From assembly GCF_000758625.1 (NCBI RefSeq), contig NZ_CP009283.1, positions 4,971,501 through 5,035,500 on the forward strand: a stretch of 64,000 bases of DNA, written 5' to 3'. The translations under genes and the position numbers were made by a program. This stretch comes from Paenibacillus sp. FSL R7-0273 (GTDB lineage Bacteria; Bacillota; Bacilli; Paenibacillales; Paenibacillaceae). The notes below the pieces were generated by a model. It did no database searches and was not told where the DNA came from. It was given only the letters and a program-made list of their open reading frames with translations. Shown here in pieces: positions 53,880-62,147 of this stretch (positions are counted from its first letter, which is position 1; every line of letters starts with the position of its first letter).

Positions 53880-54398
53880 ATGAGAAAATGGTTGACCGTA
53901 TTCCTGTATGTTTCGCTTATAATCCTTACGTTTATCTACAGATATGATCTGCTGGAGTGGCTGCGTGCAGACCACAGCCCGGTGCTGTCTTTTATTGCCG
54001 CAACACTGCTGGCTTTTTTCCCCGTCCTGCCGTACAAGCTGATTATCGGGTTATTCGGCTATATGTACGGCAGCACTTCTGCATTATTGATCTGCTGGTG
54101 CGCAACCACCCTTGCGGCTGCAATTATGTACGGCTTAGTAAAATATCTGTTCCAGCAGCGTGCAGTCACTTATCTGGCTTCCGTGCCTTCCCTGCATAAA
54201 TTCACTTCGGCTGTACAGCGCCGTCCGTTTGTATCGGTCATTGTGGCCCGCCTTGCTCCGGTGGTACCGCAATCGGCAGTCAATATTTATGCCGGGGCAG
54301 CTGGCCTTCCCTTTTGGAGCTACCTTGCGGCAACCGGTATCGGCAAGCTTCCAGGCATTGCCTTATATGCATTTCTTGGAGACCGGCTGTTTGAATAG
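53880..54398 (+). CDS. TVP38/TMEM64-family (DedA-like) membrane protein
   Basis: 172 residues with about five hydrophobic segments. The SNARE-associated/VTT domain features are FFPVLPYKLIIGLFGYMYG, ARLAPVVPQSAVNIYAGAAG and ATGIGKLPGIALYAFLG. VTT proteins act as lipid scramblases or flippases; the role of this one is not known. The start at 53880 follows a weak purine-rich site. Confidence 0.85.
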   Translation: MRKWLTVFLYVSLIILTFIYRYDLLEWLRADHSPVLSFIAATLLAFFPVLPYKLIIGLFGYMYGSTSALLICWCATTLAAAIMYGLVKYLFQQRAVTYLASVPSLHKFTSAVQRRPFVSVIVARLAPVVPQSAVNIYAGAAGLPFWSYLAATGIGKLPGIALYAFLGDRLFE

Positions 54399-54482
54399 CG
54401 TTGGCAGGTGATGCCTGTTTGTTTTATAATAGCTTTAGATTGTGATCTATTTAATTGCATTCTAGAATATGGAGGGATATTG

Positions 54483-55469
54483 ATGAGTGAATTTCAAGCT
54501 GAACATATAAGCTCTAAGACAGAACAAGCAACCTTTGCAGGCGGCTGCTTCTGGTGCATGGTATCCCCGTTCGAAGACCTGCCGGGCATAGCCGGAATCA
54601 TTTCCGGGTATACAGGCGGCCATACGGTTAATCCGACTTACCAGGAGGTATGCTCAGAAACTACCGGGCATGTCGAAGCGGTACAAATTACATTTAATCC
54701 GGACATTTTTCCATATAGCAAGCTCCTGGAGATGTTCTGGCAGCAGATTGATCCGACAGATGCCGGCGGCCAGTTCCATGACCGCGGGACCTCGTACGGC
54801 ACGGCCATCTTCTATCATTCTGAGGAGCAGCGGCTTGAGGCTGAAGCTTCGAAGGCTGAGCTTGCCGCAAGCGGACGTTTTTCGGCACCGATTGTAACGC
54901 CGATCCTGCCGGCCAAGCCGTTTTACCCTGCCGAGGAATATCACCAAGATTATCATCATAAGAATCCGGGACATTATAAGCGTTACCGCAAGGGCTCCGG
55001 CCGGGAAGCTTTTATCGAAACCCACTGGAAGCATAAAGAAGATAAAGAGAGCCTGAAGACGCGCCTGACCCCGCTCCAGTATGAAGTGACACAGAATAAC
55101 GCTACTGAATCCCCGTTCCGCAATGAGTTTTGGGATCATCACGGCGACGGCCTGTACGTGGATATTGTTTCCGGAGAGCCGCTGTTCAGCTCCACAGACA
55201 AATATGATTCCGGCTGCGGCTGGCCTAGCTTCACCCGTCCGGTCCGCGACTACGCGGTCAAAGAGAAGACAGATCTCAGCCATCTGATGATCCGTACCGA
55301 GGTGCGCAGCCAGACTGCCGATTCACATCTCGGCCATGTCTTTACCGACGGTCCGGGCGAGAACGGCCTGCGCTACTGCATTAATTCTGCTGCCCTGCGC
55401 TTCGTTCCCAAGGAAGACCTCGAAAAGGAAGGTTACGGCGAATACCGGGTGCTTTTCCAGTATGCTTAA
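54483..55469 (+). CDS. msrAB: Bifunctional methionine sulfoxide reductase MsrA-MsrB
   Basis: 328 residues from the ATG at 54483 (GGAGGG 6 nt upstream); the frame is open earlier but not conserved. MsrA (about 10-165) has the catalytic GCFWC and YTGGH. MsrB (about 185-328) has GCGWPSF and the catalytic RYCINSAAL. It reduces both stereoisomers of methionine sulfoxide. The MsrB zinc CxxC pairs are not present, as in some variants. Part of the redox-repair theme of this region. Confidence 0.95.
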   Translation: MSEFQAEHISSKTEQATFAGGCFWCMVSPFEDLPGIAGIISGYTGGHTVNPTYQEVCSETTGHVEAVQITFNPDIFPYSKLLEMFWQQIDPTDAGGQFHDRGTSYGTAIFYHSEEQRLEAEASKAELAASGRFSAPIVTPILPAKPFYPAEEYHQDYHHKNPGHYKRYRKGSGREAFIETHWKHKEDKESLKTRLTPLQYEVTQNNATESPFRNEFWDHHGDGLYVDIVSGEPLFSSTDKYDSGCGWPSFTRPVRDYAVKEKTDLSHLMIRTEVRSQTADSHLGHVFTDGPGENGLRYCINSAALRFVPKEDLEKEGYGEYRVLFQYA

Positions 55470-55519
55470 GCCCGGGCTGATCAGCTCCCTTTAACCAGGC
55501 AATCCGCCTAAACACAGAC

Positions 55520-55560
55520 AAAGCCTCCAGGTCCGTTAAATAACGGTCTGGAGGCTTTTT
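55520..55560 (+). terminator. Intrinsic terminator of msrAB
   Basis: AAGCCTCCAG pairs with CTGGAGGCTT and is followed by TTTT. A loop with an internal CCGTTA/TAACGG helix sits inside. It lies 50 bp past the stop. Confidence 0.8.
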
Positions 55561-55591
55561 ATTACCAGCTATAAATTAATGGTTATTCAAG

Positions 55592-56725
55592 CTACTTATC
55601 CAGTTCCTCAGCCTCTTCTTTGCCGGGGGCTGCTTCTGCAGGGAGCTTACCGTTGTCTTGCTGCGCCAAGGCCTGCTGCTGACTTCTGCCCGTCTGCCGG
55701 ATCCGCCCCGGATTAGCCGCTTCCCGCTGCTTTAGCCGTTTGCGGATTACGAGCGCGATGAATACAATGATGGCTGCTACGATTAAGATTGGCAGCGCAG
55801 CCGCCAGGAAGACAAACAGCCACTGGAATGTCACCGACAAGGCATGCAGACTCTTCGTCAGTGCATCAGATGCCCGTGTCAGCAGCGGGCCCTGCTCTTT
55901 TTTCTGAATATCAACGATGCCCGAATCACTCTGGTAGAGCCGGAGCTCCACTGTGGAGAACGATACATTCTGATCGATGTAACGCATTCTGCCTTTAATA
56001 TGCTCGATCGACTCCTGAATGGCCCCAAGCTCATTCGCAAAGGCAACGAGGTCAGAGGACTTGGTCGCTTTGGACATAAAATCGATATATTGCTTCTCCA
56101 TCAGCTGCTTCGCCTTCAGGCGCGCTTCCAGATCCACATATTCCTCCGACACATCCTGGCCCTCGATGCTCCGCTGTATTCCCTCGTTCTTTATCTGCTC
56201 CAGCTTATCCAGAAACGGTGAAAACCCGGCAGCCGGCACCTTCATAATAAAGGTTCCGCCTTTTTCGTAATCCGACATATTCTCAGTGAACCCGATGATA
56301 TAGCCGCCTGTCAGGGTAACCAGATTCCGCACCTCCGACTGGGCAGTGCCGTAATCCTCCACTTCCATGGTAATGTTCGCTTTGTAGATCAGCTTTTTGT
56401 TCAGTCCGGCTGCAACGTCAACACCGCTAAACCCCGCTGTACTGTCTGCCTCCTGCTGCCCTGAGCCGGAACCCTTATCAACCGGGCTACCTCCGCCTGC
56501 TGCTTCTCCGCGTGACGTTGTCTCTGCGCTTGTGTCTGCGGCACTGCTGTACTCTGATGTTTCTGCAGCTGCAGGTGCAGCCTGTGTCAGAGCCTCAGAA
56601 GATGCATCCATATTAGCCATGCTTGCATTATCACTGGCCGAGTTGTTGTTGCCGGAACCGCAGCCTGCCAGTATGACCGCCAGAACCAGTAAACCTGTTA
56701 AGTAATGCAGACCCCATTTTCGCAT
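55592..56725 (-). CDS. DUF4349-domain lipoprotein
   Basis: 377 residues from the ATG at 56725 (GGAGG 7 nt upstream); upstream frame is not conserved. A lipobox (ILAGC) is followed by a Ser/Ala/Glu-rich linker (about 25-115). DUF4349 runs from about 120 to 330 (LIYKANITMEVEDYGTAQ, GGYIIGF, EEYVDLEARLKAKQLME with a coiled coil). A transmembrane helix at about 305-335 (LFVFLAAALPILIVAAIIVF) is followed by a basic, Gln-rich cytoplasmic tail. Function unknown; a membrane-envelope role is likely. Confidence 0.85.
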   Translation of the reverse strand: MRKWGLHYLTGLLVLAVILAGCGSGNNNSASDNASMANMDASSEALTQAAPAAAETSEYSSAADTSAETTSRGEAAGGGSPVDKGSGSGQQEADSTAGFSGVDVAAGLNKKLIYKANITMEVEDYGTAQSEVRNLVTLTGGYIIGFTENMSDYEKGGTFIMKVPAAGFSPFLDKLEQIKNEGIQRSIEGQDVSEEYVDLEARLKAKQLMEKQYIDFMSKATKSSDLVAFANELGAIQESIEHIKGRMRYIDQNVSFSTVELRLYQSDSGIVDIQKKEQGPLLTRASDALTKSLHALSVTFQWLFVFLAAALPILIVAAIIVFIALVIRKRLKQREAANPGRIRQTGRSQQQALAQQDNGKLPAEAAPGKEEAEELDK

Positions 56726-56914
56726 ACTCATTCCTCCAAAAGTGTAGTGGATATCCCGCTTCTTTTGTTCTGCTTTGCCGGCGGTCAGCTTTTGTCTGTG
56801 TTCAACTGATCCGCCTACCTCATTTGACGTTCCAAAAGCTGGAAGGTTGCAGGAGAAATGGGAAAAAAGCAGCTTTTTCAAAGCCGCAAATTATAATTAA
56901 CAATACAGACATAC

Positions 56915-56952
56915 AAAAAAACAAGATACTCCGTCAGCCGGAACATCTTGTT
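56915..56952 (-). terminator. Terminator-like hairpin with no assigned gene
   Basis: On the minus strand AACAAGAT pairs with ATCTTGTT, with an inner TCCGGC-type loop region, and is followed by TTTTTTT. No minus-strand gene lies upstream before metE, so its transcript is unknown. Confidence 0.5.
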
Positions 56953-56980
56953 TGCGAATTTTCATTTTATTTGCTACAAT
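56952..56980 (+). promoter_or_regulatory. Candidate promoter of the DUF1540 gene
   Basis: TTGCGA (56952-56957) and TACAAT (56975-56980) are 17 bp apart. They leave a leader of about 145 nt with two hairpins: 57011-57035 (ACCCT..ATTCC/GGAAT.AGGGT) and about 57042-57068 (GACAAG/CTTGTC). Confidence 0.5.
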
Positions 56981-57130
56981 TGTCATGTCTGAGAAGACAA
57001 GCATAACAAATACCCTATATTCCTGGGAATAAGGGTAAAGGGCTGTTTGGACAAGCTCCACCTTGTCGAACAGGTCAAGTCATTTCTGTATAAGGCAAAT
57101 ATGAATTTACTATAAGGGGAGGTGACCCTC

Positions 57131-57283
57131 ATGGCAAAAGACGTTATGTGTGCAGTTAACTCTTGCACTTACTGGGCTGAAGAGAACAAATGCAGCGCTG
57201 AATCCATCTTTGTTGCTTATCACAGCTCCAAGGAGCCTAAGCACTCCGAAGAAACAGACTGCAAAACCTTCGAAAGCAAATAA
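57131..57283 (+). CDS. Small cysteine-rich DUF1540 protein
   Basis: A 50-residue protein from the ATG at 57131, with AGGGGAGG before it. Its cysteines (CAVNSCTYW, CSAES, DCKTF) fit DUF1540, a small putative metal-binding domain. It lacks secretion signals. Its own promoter, structured leader and terminator show that it is a real transcript. Function of the family is unknown; some members are sporulation-linked. Confidence 0.88.
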   Translation: MAKDVMCAVNSCTYWAEENKCSAESIFVAYHSSKEPKHSEETDCKTFESK

Positions 57284-57293
57284 GTAATACCCT

Positions 57294-57320
57294 AGAAGGG
57301 ACCCTCCACGGTTCCTTCTT
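57294..57320 (+). terminator. Intrinsic terminator of the DUF1540 gene
   Basis: AGAAGGgACC pairs with GGTtCCTTCT and is followed by TTCTG. It lies 10 bp past the stop. Confidence 0.65.
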
Positions 57321-57485
57321 TTCTGTTCCTATAGTATCAAGAATGATAATTATTATCAAGTGTTTCCGTGAAAAAAGTATTCAGTTTTTTTGAAACTTCC
57401 GGTTTTGTGGCAATATTGCAAACGACGGTGAAAGAACGTACAATTGCTTTACGCTTTCACGTAAATTGAATCCGGAGGGTTACAG

Positions 57486-57863
57486 ATGATCAAGCAAATC
57501 GGCCAAATTATGCTGTATGTGAATGACCAGGACCAGGCACTGCGGTTCTGGACCGAAAAAGTCGGCTTTGTTAAGGTATCCGAGGCTGACAACGGCCAAG
57601 GGCTGCGCTGGATTGAAATTGCCCCGGCTGCAGGGCTGCAGACCTCCTTCGTGCTTCATAACAAGCAGCTTATCGCTGAGATGCAGCCTGAGCTTAATCT
57701 GGGCACACCGTCCATTCTGCTGTACGCAGATGATCTTGACACACTGTATAAGGACTTTCAGGCAAAAGGCATCACTGTCGGAGAGCTGGTCGACATGCCG
57801 GAGGGCAGGGTGTTTAACTTCGCCGATGATGAGAACAACTATTTTGCAATTGTGCAAAAATAG
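57486..57863 (+). CDS. VOC-family protein (glyoxalase/bleomycin resistance fold)
   Basis: 125 residues, one VOC module with paired beta-alpha-beta-beta-beta units (QIMLYVNDQDQALRFWTEKVGF, RVFNFADDENNYFAIVQ). Likely metal ligands are Gln7 and Glu/Asp in the strands, but the full 2-His-1-Glu set is not obvious. The substrate is unknown. Start follows GGAGGG. Convergent with metE. Confidence 0.85.
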   Translation: MIKQIGQIMLYVNDQDQALRFWTEKVGFVKVSEADNGQGLRWIEIAPAAGLQTSFVLHNKQLIAEMQPELNLGTPSILLYADDLDTLYKDFQAKGITVGELVDMPEGRVFNFADDENNYFAIVQK

Positions 57864-57881
57864 TATCCTGACAACGACAAT

Positions 57882-57910
57882 TACGCCACCACAGCTGCTG
57901 TGGTGGCGTT
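57882..57910. terminator. Bidirectional terminator between VOC gene and metE
   Basis: ACGCCACCACAG pairs perfectly with CTGTGGTGGCGT over a 3-nt loop. T-rich sequence follows on the plus strand. It lies between two converging genes. Confidence 0.6.
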
Positions 57911-57927
57911 TATTATGTCTAATGCAT

Positions 57928-60219
57928 TTACACTAAGACCGCTTTTCTTACCTGCTCTGCCGCCTCTATCATGTTGCGCAGCGCAGCTCCGGTCTCCTCC
58001 CAGCCTCTGGTTTTGAGGCCGCAGTCCGGATTAATCCAGAACTGCCCGGCATCCAGCACACGCAGCGCGCGTTCAATGCTGGCTGTCATTTCACCGACGT
58101 CCGGTACACGCGGACTGTGAATATCGTACACCCCCAGGCCGATGCCCTTATCGTACTCCTGCTCCTCAAAGCTGACGATCAGCTCGCCGTGGCTGCGGGA
58201 GGTTTCAATGGAGATTACATCGGCATCCATCGCTGAGATCTGCCCGATCATATCATTGAATTCACTGTAGCACATATGCGTATGAATCTGCGTTGTATCC
58301 TTGACCGGGTTCGTAGCAATCCGGAAGGCTCTTACCGCCCAGTTCAGATAATGCTCATGGTCCTCTGCCTTCAGCGGCAGCCCTTCACGGATGGCCGGCT
58401 CATCGACCTGGATCATTTCGATTCCGGCATCCTCCAGCGCCTTGACCTCCTGGCGCAGCGCTAGGGCAATCTGGTTCGCTACCTCTTCACGGCTCAGGTC
58501 ATCCCGGACAAACGACCAGTTGAGGATTGTCACCGGGCCGGTCAGCATTCCCTTTACCGGCAGGCTGGTCAGCGACTGGGCATAGACGCTCTCCTTGACT
58601 GTCATAGGCTCAACAAAAGCGACATCAGCGTAAATGACCGGCGGCTTCACGCAGCGTGAGCCGTAGGACTGCACCCAGCCGCCTTTGGTGAAGAGATAGC
58701 CGGCCAGCTTCTCGCCAAAGAACTCCACCATATCTGTCCGCTCAAACTCCCCATGCACCAGTACATCCAGCCCCAGCTCCTCCTGAAAGGCAATCGCATC
58801 GGCAATCTGCTGGCGGACAAACCCGTCGTAGCGCTCCTGGCTCCATACGCCCTTGCGCCATTTAAGCCGGGCTTGGCGTACTTCAGCCGTCTGCGGGAAG
58901 CTGCCGATGGTCGTTGTCGGCAGCAGCGGCAGCTTCCATTTATCACGCTGAACCTTCTGCCGCTCGGCAAAGGGCAGGGTACGGCTGTCCGGAAGCTGCT
59001 GCAGACTGCTCACCTGCTCGGCTACATCGCCTCGGCCGCGCTCCGGCAGGGCGCGGAACAGTGCCAGCGCCTTGCGGTTCTCTTCCAGCGCGGCAGCGTA
59101 GCTGCCCTGCTCATCCAGCGCCGCTGCAGCAATCAGGCTCAGCTCTGCCAGCTTCTCGTCTGCGAAGGCAATGGCATTCTTGACCGTGCTCTTCAGCCGG
59201 TCCTCACCCTGCACCGTTACCGGCACATGCAGCAGGCTGCACGAGGGCTGCAGTATCAGCCGCTCAGCCGGTACGAAGCCGGTCAATCGGCTAACCAGCT
59301 CCAGCTTGGCCGAAGCATCGCTGCGCCAGATGTTGCGACCGTCAATGATCCCTGCCCCGAGCCACTTATCTTCCGGCCAGCCAAGCTGTCCGATAGCCTC
59401 CAGGCTGGCTCCTCCGTCGTGGACAAAGTCCAGGCCAAGACCGGCCACCGGCAGCTTCAGCAGTGCCTCCAGCGGCTCAACAGCCTCGAAATAAGTCTGC
59501 AGCAGCAGCTGAAGTCCCGGTACCTTCGAGGCAATCGTCTGATAGATGCTCTCCAGCAGGGCCAGGTCGTCCGTACTCAGTCCGGTAACCGCCGCCGGCT
59601 CGTCAACCTGTACCCAGGCAACCCCCTCCTGCTGCAGCTCCTGAAGCAGCTGAATGTAGACCGGCAGAAAGCTGTCTGCCACTGCTGCGATATCCGCAGC
59701 ACGGAATCCCTTGGACAATTTCAGGAAGGTGTACAGGCCGAGAATAACCGGCTTCCCTTCGATCCCTGCCTGTTCCTTGGCGAACCTGTAGGCGGCAAGC
59801 GGCTTGTTGGCCGTAAGCACCGGTGTCTGATTGCCGATCTCCGGGACGATGTAGTGGTAATTGGTATTGAACCATTTGGTCATTTCGCAGGCAGGCGCCT
59901 CTGCATTTCCGCGGGCCATGGCGAAATACAGGTCCAGCGGAATCTCCCCGCCGTTATAGCCGTAGCGCGGCGGTACGATGCCGAACATAGCTGCCGTGTC
60001 CAGTACATGATCATAGAAGGTGAAATCACCAACCGGAATCAGGTCAATCCCTGCCTCCTGCTGTGTTCTGAGGTGCTGGAGCTGCAGTCCGGCCATTTCG
60101 GCACGGAATACCTCCTCGCTGATCTTGCCGCCCCAATACGACTCTAGCGTCTTCTTCCACTCCCGGTTTCTGCCGATTCTCGGATAGCCGAGGCTGCTGG
60201 TAATCAGTTTGTTAGCCAT
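57928..60219 (-). CDS. metE: Cobalamin-independent methionine synthase
   Basis: 763 residues, the normal MetE length. Two homologous TIM barrels: the N-terminal folate-binding half (about 1-370) and the C-terminal catalytic half. The zinc ligands His and Cys are in QIHTHMCYSEFND and the last Cys in NPDCGLKTRGW. It transfers a methyl group from 5-methyltetrahydrofolate polyglutamate to homocysteine. AGGAGTG precedes the start. No S-box (SAM) riboswitch or T-box is visible upstream. Confidence 0.97.
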   Translation of the reverse strand: MANKLITSSLGYPRIGRNREWKKTLESYWGGKISEEVFRAEMAGLQLQHLRTQQEAGIDLIPVGDFTFYDHVLDTAAMFGIVPPRYGYNGGEIPLDLYFAMARGNAEAPACEMTKWFNTNYHYIVPEIGNQTPVLTANKPLAAYRFAKEQAGIEGKPVILGLYTFLKLSKGFRAADIAAVADSFLPVYIQLLQELQQEGVAWVQVDEPAAVTGLSTDDLALLESIYQTIASKVPGLQLLLQTYFEAVEPLEALLKLPVAGLGLDFVHDGGASLEAIGQLGWPEDKWLGAGIIDGRNIWRSDASAKLELVSRLTGFVPAERLILQPSCSLLHVPVTVQGEDRLKSTVKNAIAFADEKLAELSLIAAAALDEQGSYAAALEENRKALALFRALPERGRGDVAEQVSSLQQLPDSRTLPFAERQKVQRDKWKLPLLPTTTIGSFPQTAEVRQARLKWRKGVWSQERYDGFVRQQIADAIAFQEELGLDVLVHGEFERTDMVEFFGEKLAGYLFTKGGWVQSYGSRCVKPPVIYADVAFVEPMTVKESVYAQSLTSLPVKGMLTGPVTILNWSFVRDDLSREEVANQIALALRQEVKALEDAGIEMIQVDEPAIREGLPLKAEDHEHYLNWAVRAFRIATNPVKDTTQIHTHMCYSEFNDMIGQISAMDADVISIETSRSHGELIVSFEEQEYDKGIGLGVYDIHSPRVPDVGEMTASIERALRVLDAGQFWINPDCGLKTRGWEETGAALRNMIEAAEQVRKAVLV

Positions 60220-60529
60220 TATTGTTCACTCCTGAATTTCATATAGTTTATTACCGTTGTTATATGATGCGTACGGATGATGATGTAATCATTCCAGTTA
60301 TCCTCCGGTCAGTCCGGCGCTAAGCTCCGCTGCTGCCGTGCATCTGATCTGCTGCAATCATACTGAACTGCACGGCCTGCCCGCAACAGCTTTGTCGTTT
60401 TCCGGCTATACACTTTCCCTATAGCTGACACCGCCGGTGCCTTGTGCAGCTGCTCTGCCGTTATGCTCATCCTGCCCGCCTGTCCCGTCCGCCGCATCCA
60501 TAACCGCCGGAAACAGCAGGCAAACCGCA
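60220..60529. other. Leader region of metE, no recognised element
   Basis: About 310 bp without a credible gene. It was searched for the S-box core (CTTATCAAGAGAGGTGGAGG), T-box and cobalamin-type motifs on the minus strand; none was found. G+C-rich, weakly paired. Confidence 0.4.
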
Positions 60530-60571
60530 TAAAAGCGGCAGCTCCTGCCCTTTCCGGGTGGAGCCGCCGCT
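60530..60571 (-). terminator. Intrinsic terminator of uppP
   Basis: On the minus strand AGCGGCGGCTCC pairs with GGAGCTGCCGCT (imperfect) and is followed by TTTTATG. It lies 50 bp past the uppP stop. Confidence 0.6.
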
Positions 60572-60621
60572 TCCGGCAGCCTGCTATAAATTCGGTTTAT
60601 GGATGCAGCCCGTCCGGCCGC

Positions 60622-61482
60622 TTAGAACCAGATGAGATAGACCACTGCAGCCAGCACAATCCGGTAGATCGCAAACGGCAGCAGCTTGATCCGGTTAATT
60701 AGTTTAAGGAAAAAGCGCATGGACAGCAGTGCGAACAAAAAGGCGCTGATGAAGCCGGCGATGAAAAACGGCAGTGCGTCCAGTGTAAAGTACTGCCAAT
60801 TCTTGACCAGCGAGATCAGGCTCGCTCCGGCCATAATCGGCACTGCCATAATAAAGGTGAAATCGGCAGCCGCCCGGTGGCTCATCCCCAGCAGTACACC
60901 GCCGGAGATGGTAGAGCCGGAACGGGAAAAGCCCGGCCAGAGCGAGACACACTGAATCAGGCCGACTGAAAGTGCCTGACGGTATGTAATTTGGTCGACC
61001 GTTTCTGTTTTTGGTTTTTTAGGCGCAAAACGGTCTGCGATAATCATAAAGACTGCTCCGACGACCAGACCAATCAGCACCGTTGAGGTTGAAAACAGAT
61101 GCTCATCAATATAGTCCTCAAACAGCAGGCCGAACACCCCAGCAGGAATAAGTCCGACAAGGACCTGTCCCAGCTTCAGGCGGCCTTCTGTCTCCACCTG
61201 AGGTACACCGTCAGGCACGGCAGTCATTTCTTTGCGGCTGAACCGCTTGAGCCCAAGCAGATCAATGAATCGTTTGTAGAAAATAATGACCACTGCCAGA
61301 ATGGATCCCAGCTGGATTACAACCTTGAACGTGTTGGCTGTGTATTTTCCCAGGAACTCCTGCGATTTCAGCCACATGTCATCTACAATGATCATATGGC
61401 CGGTGGAGGAAACCGGAGCAAATTCAGTCAGTCCTTCAACGATACCCAGAATAATGGCTTTGATAATAGTTAACAGCTCCAT
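60622..61482 (-). CDS. uppP: Undecaprenyl-diphosphatase UppP/BacA
   Basis: 286 residues, eight or so membrane helices. The catalytic signatures are GIVEGLTEFAPVSSTGH (about 14-30) and PGFSRSGSTISGGVLLG (about 190). It dephosphorylates undecaprenyl pyrophosphate, recycling the lipid carrier for peptidoglycan and giving bacitracin tolerance. AAGGAGGAG precedes the ATG. It lies 12 bp after the DedA gene. Confidence 0.96.
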   Translation of the reverse strand: MELLTIIKAIILGIVEGLTEFAPVSSTGHMIIVDDMWLKSQEFLGKYTANTFKVVIQLGSILAVVIIFYKRFIDLLGLKRFSRKEMTAVPDGVPQVETEGRLKLGQVLVGLIPAGVFGLLFEDYIDEHLFSTSTVLIGLVVGAVFMIIADRFAPKKPKTETVDQITYRQALSVGLIQCVSLWPGFSRSGSTISGGVLLGMSHRAAADFTFIMAVPIMAGASLISLVKNWQYFTLDALPFFIAGFISAFLFALLSMRFFLKLINRIKLLPFAIYRIVLAAVVYLIWF

Positions 61483-61494
61483 GCTTTCTCCTCC

Positions 61495-62130
61495 TTATTT
61501 TGTGGTTTGGCTGCGTGCTTTGCCGGCGGCTTGCCGTCTGCGGATGAACAATACCCCCAATAATACAACTCCTGCGGCAATCCCGATGTATACGATATTG
61601 GAGTAAGTATCCATATAACCGGTAATATCCTCCCAAGACTCGCCCAGCGCCGCTCCCAGCAGAATAAGCAGCGTGTTCCAGCCCAGTGTACCAATGGCAG
61701 AAAACAGCATGAACTGGCCGAACTTCATCCCGGACATCCCGGCCGGAATCGAGATCAGGCTGCGCACCAGCGGAATCATCCGGCAGAACAGGACGGTCCA
61801 GTAGCCGTATTTATCAAACCAGGCATCTGCGCGCCGGATATCCTTGGCGCTGATCCGCAGCCATCCGCCCCAGCGCTCCACAATCCGCTCCAGCCTGCTC
61901 ACATCAAGCAGCCGGCCTATCCAGTACAGCACGACGGCTCCGAGCAATGAGCCGATGGTAGCCGCAATCAGCACACCGGGAATGGTCAGGTCGGAGGTGG
62001 TGGTCATGAATCCGCCAAACGGCAGAATAATCTCCGATGGAATCGGCGGAAAAATGTTCTCGAAGGCAAGCATCAGCATAATGCCGAGATAGCCGAACTG
62101 CTCCATAAAGTCTGTAATCCAGGTTTTCAT
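61495..62130 (-). CDS. DedA-family membrane protein
   Basis: 211 residues with about five hydrophobic segments. DedA features are FENIFPPIPSEIILPFGG, CRMIPLVRSLISIPAGMSGM and GWNTLLILLGAALG. Some DedA proteins translocate undecaprenyl phosphate. Co-transcription with uppP therefore suggests a shared lipid-carrier recycling role, which is inference. GGAGGAG precedes the start. Confidence 0.92.
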   Translation of the reverse strand: MKTWITDFMEQFGYLGIMLMLAFENIFPPIPSEIILPFGGFMTTTSDLTIPGVLIAATIGSLLGAVVLYWIGRLLDVSRLERIVERWGGWLRISAKDIRRADAWFDKYGYWTVLFCRMIPLVRSLISIPAGMSGMKFGQFMLFSAIGTLGWNTLLILLGAALGESWEDITGYMDTYSNIVYIGIAAGVVLLGVLFIRRRQAAGKARSQTTK

Positions 62131-62147
62131 TGTTAGCTCCTCCGCAT

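Noticed and set aside
56983..57168. A 61-codon minus-strand frame near the orphan terminator
   Set aside because: It overlaps the DUF1540 leader and start and has no ribosome binding site, so it does not explain the terminator.
58753..60147. A 464-codon plus-strand frame over metE
   Set aside because: It is the reverse complement of a well-supported metE gene.
60309..60530. A 73-codon minus-strand frame upstream of metE
   Set aside because: It has no convincing ribosome binding site or conserved features and overlaps the uppP terminator end.
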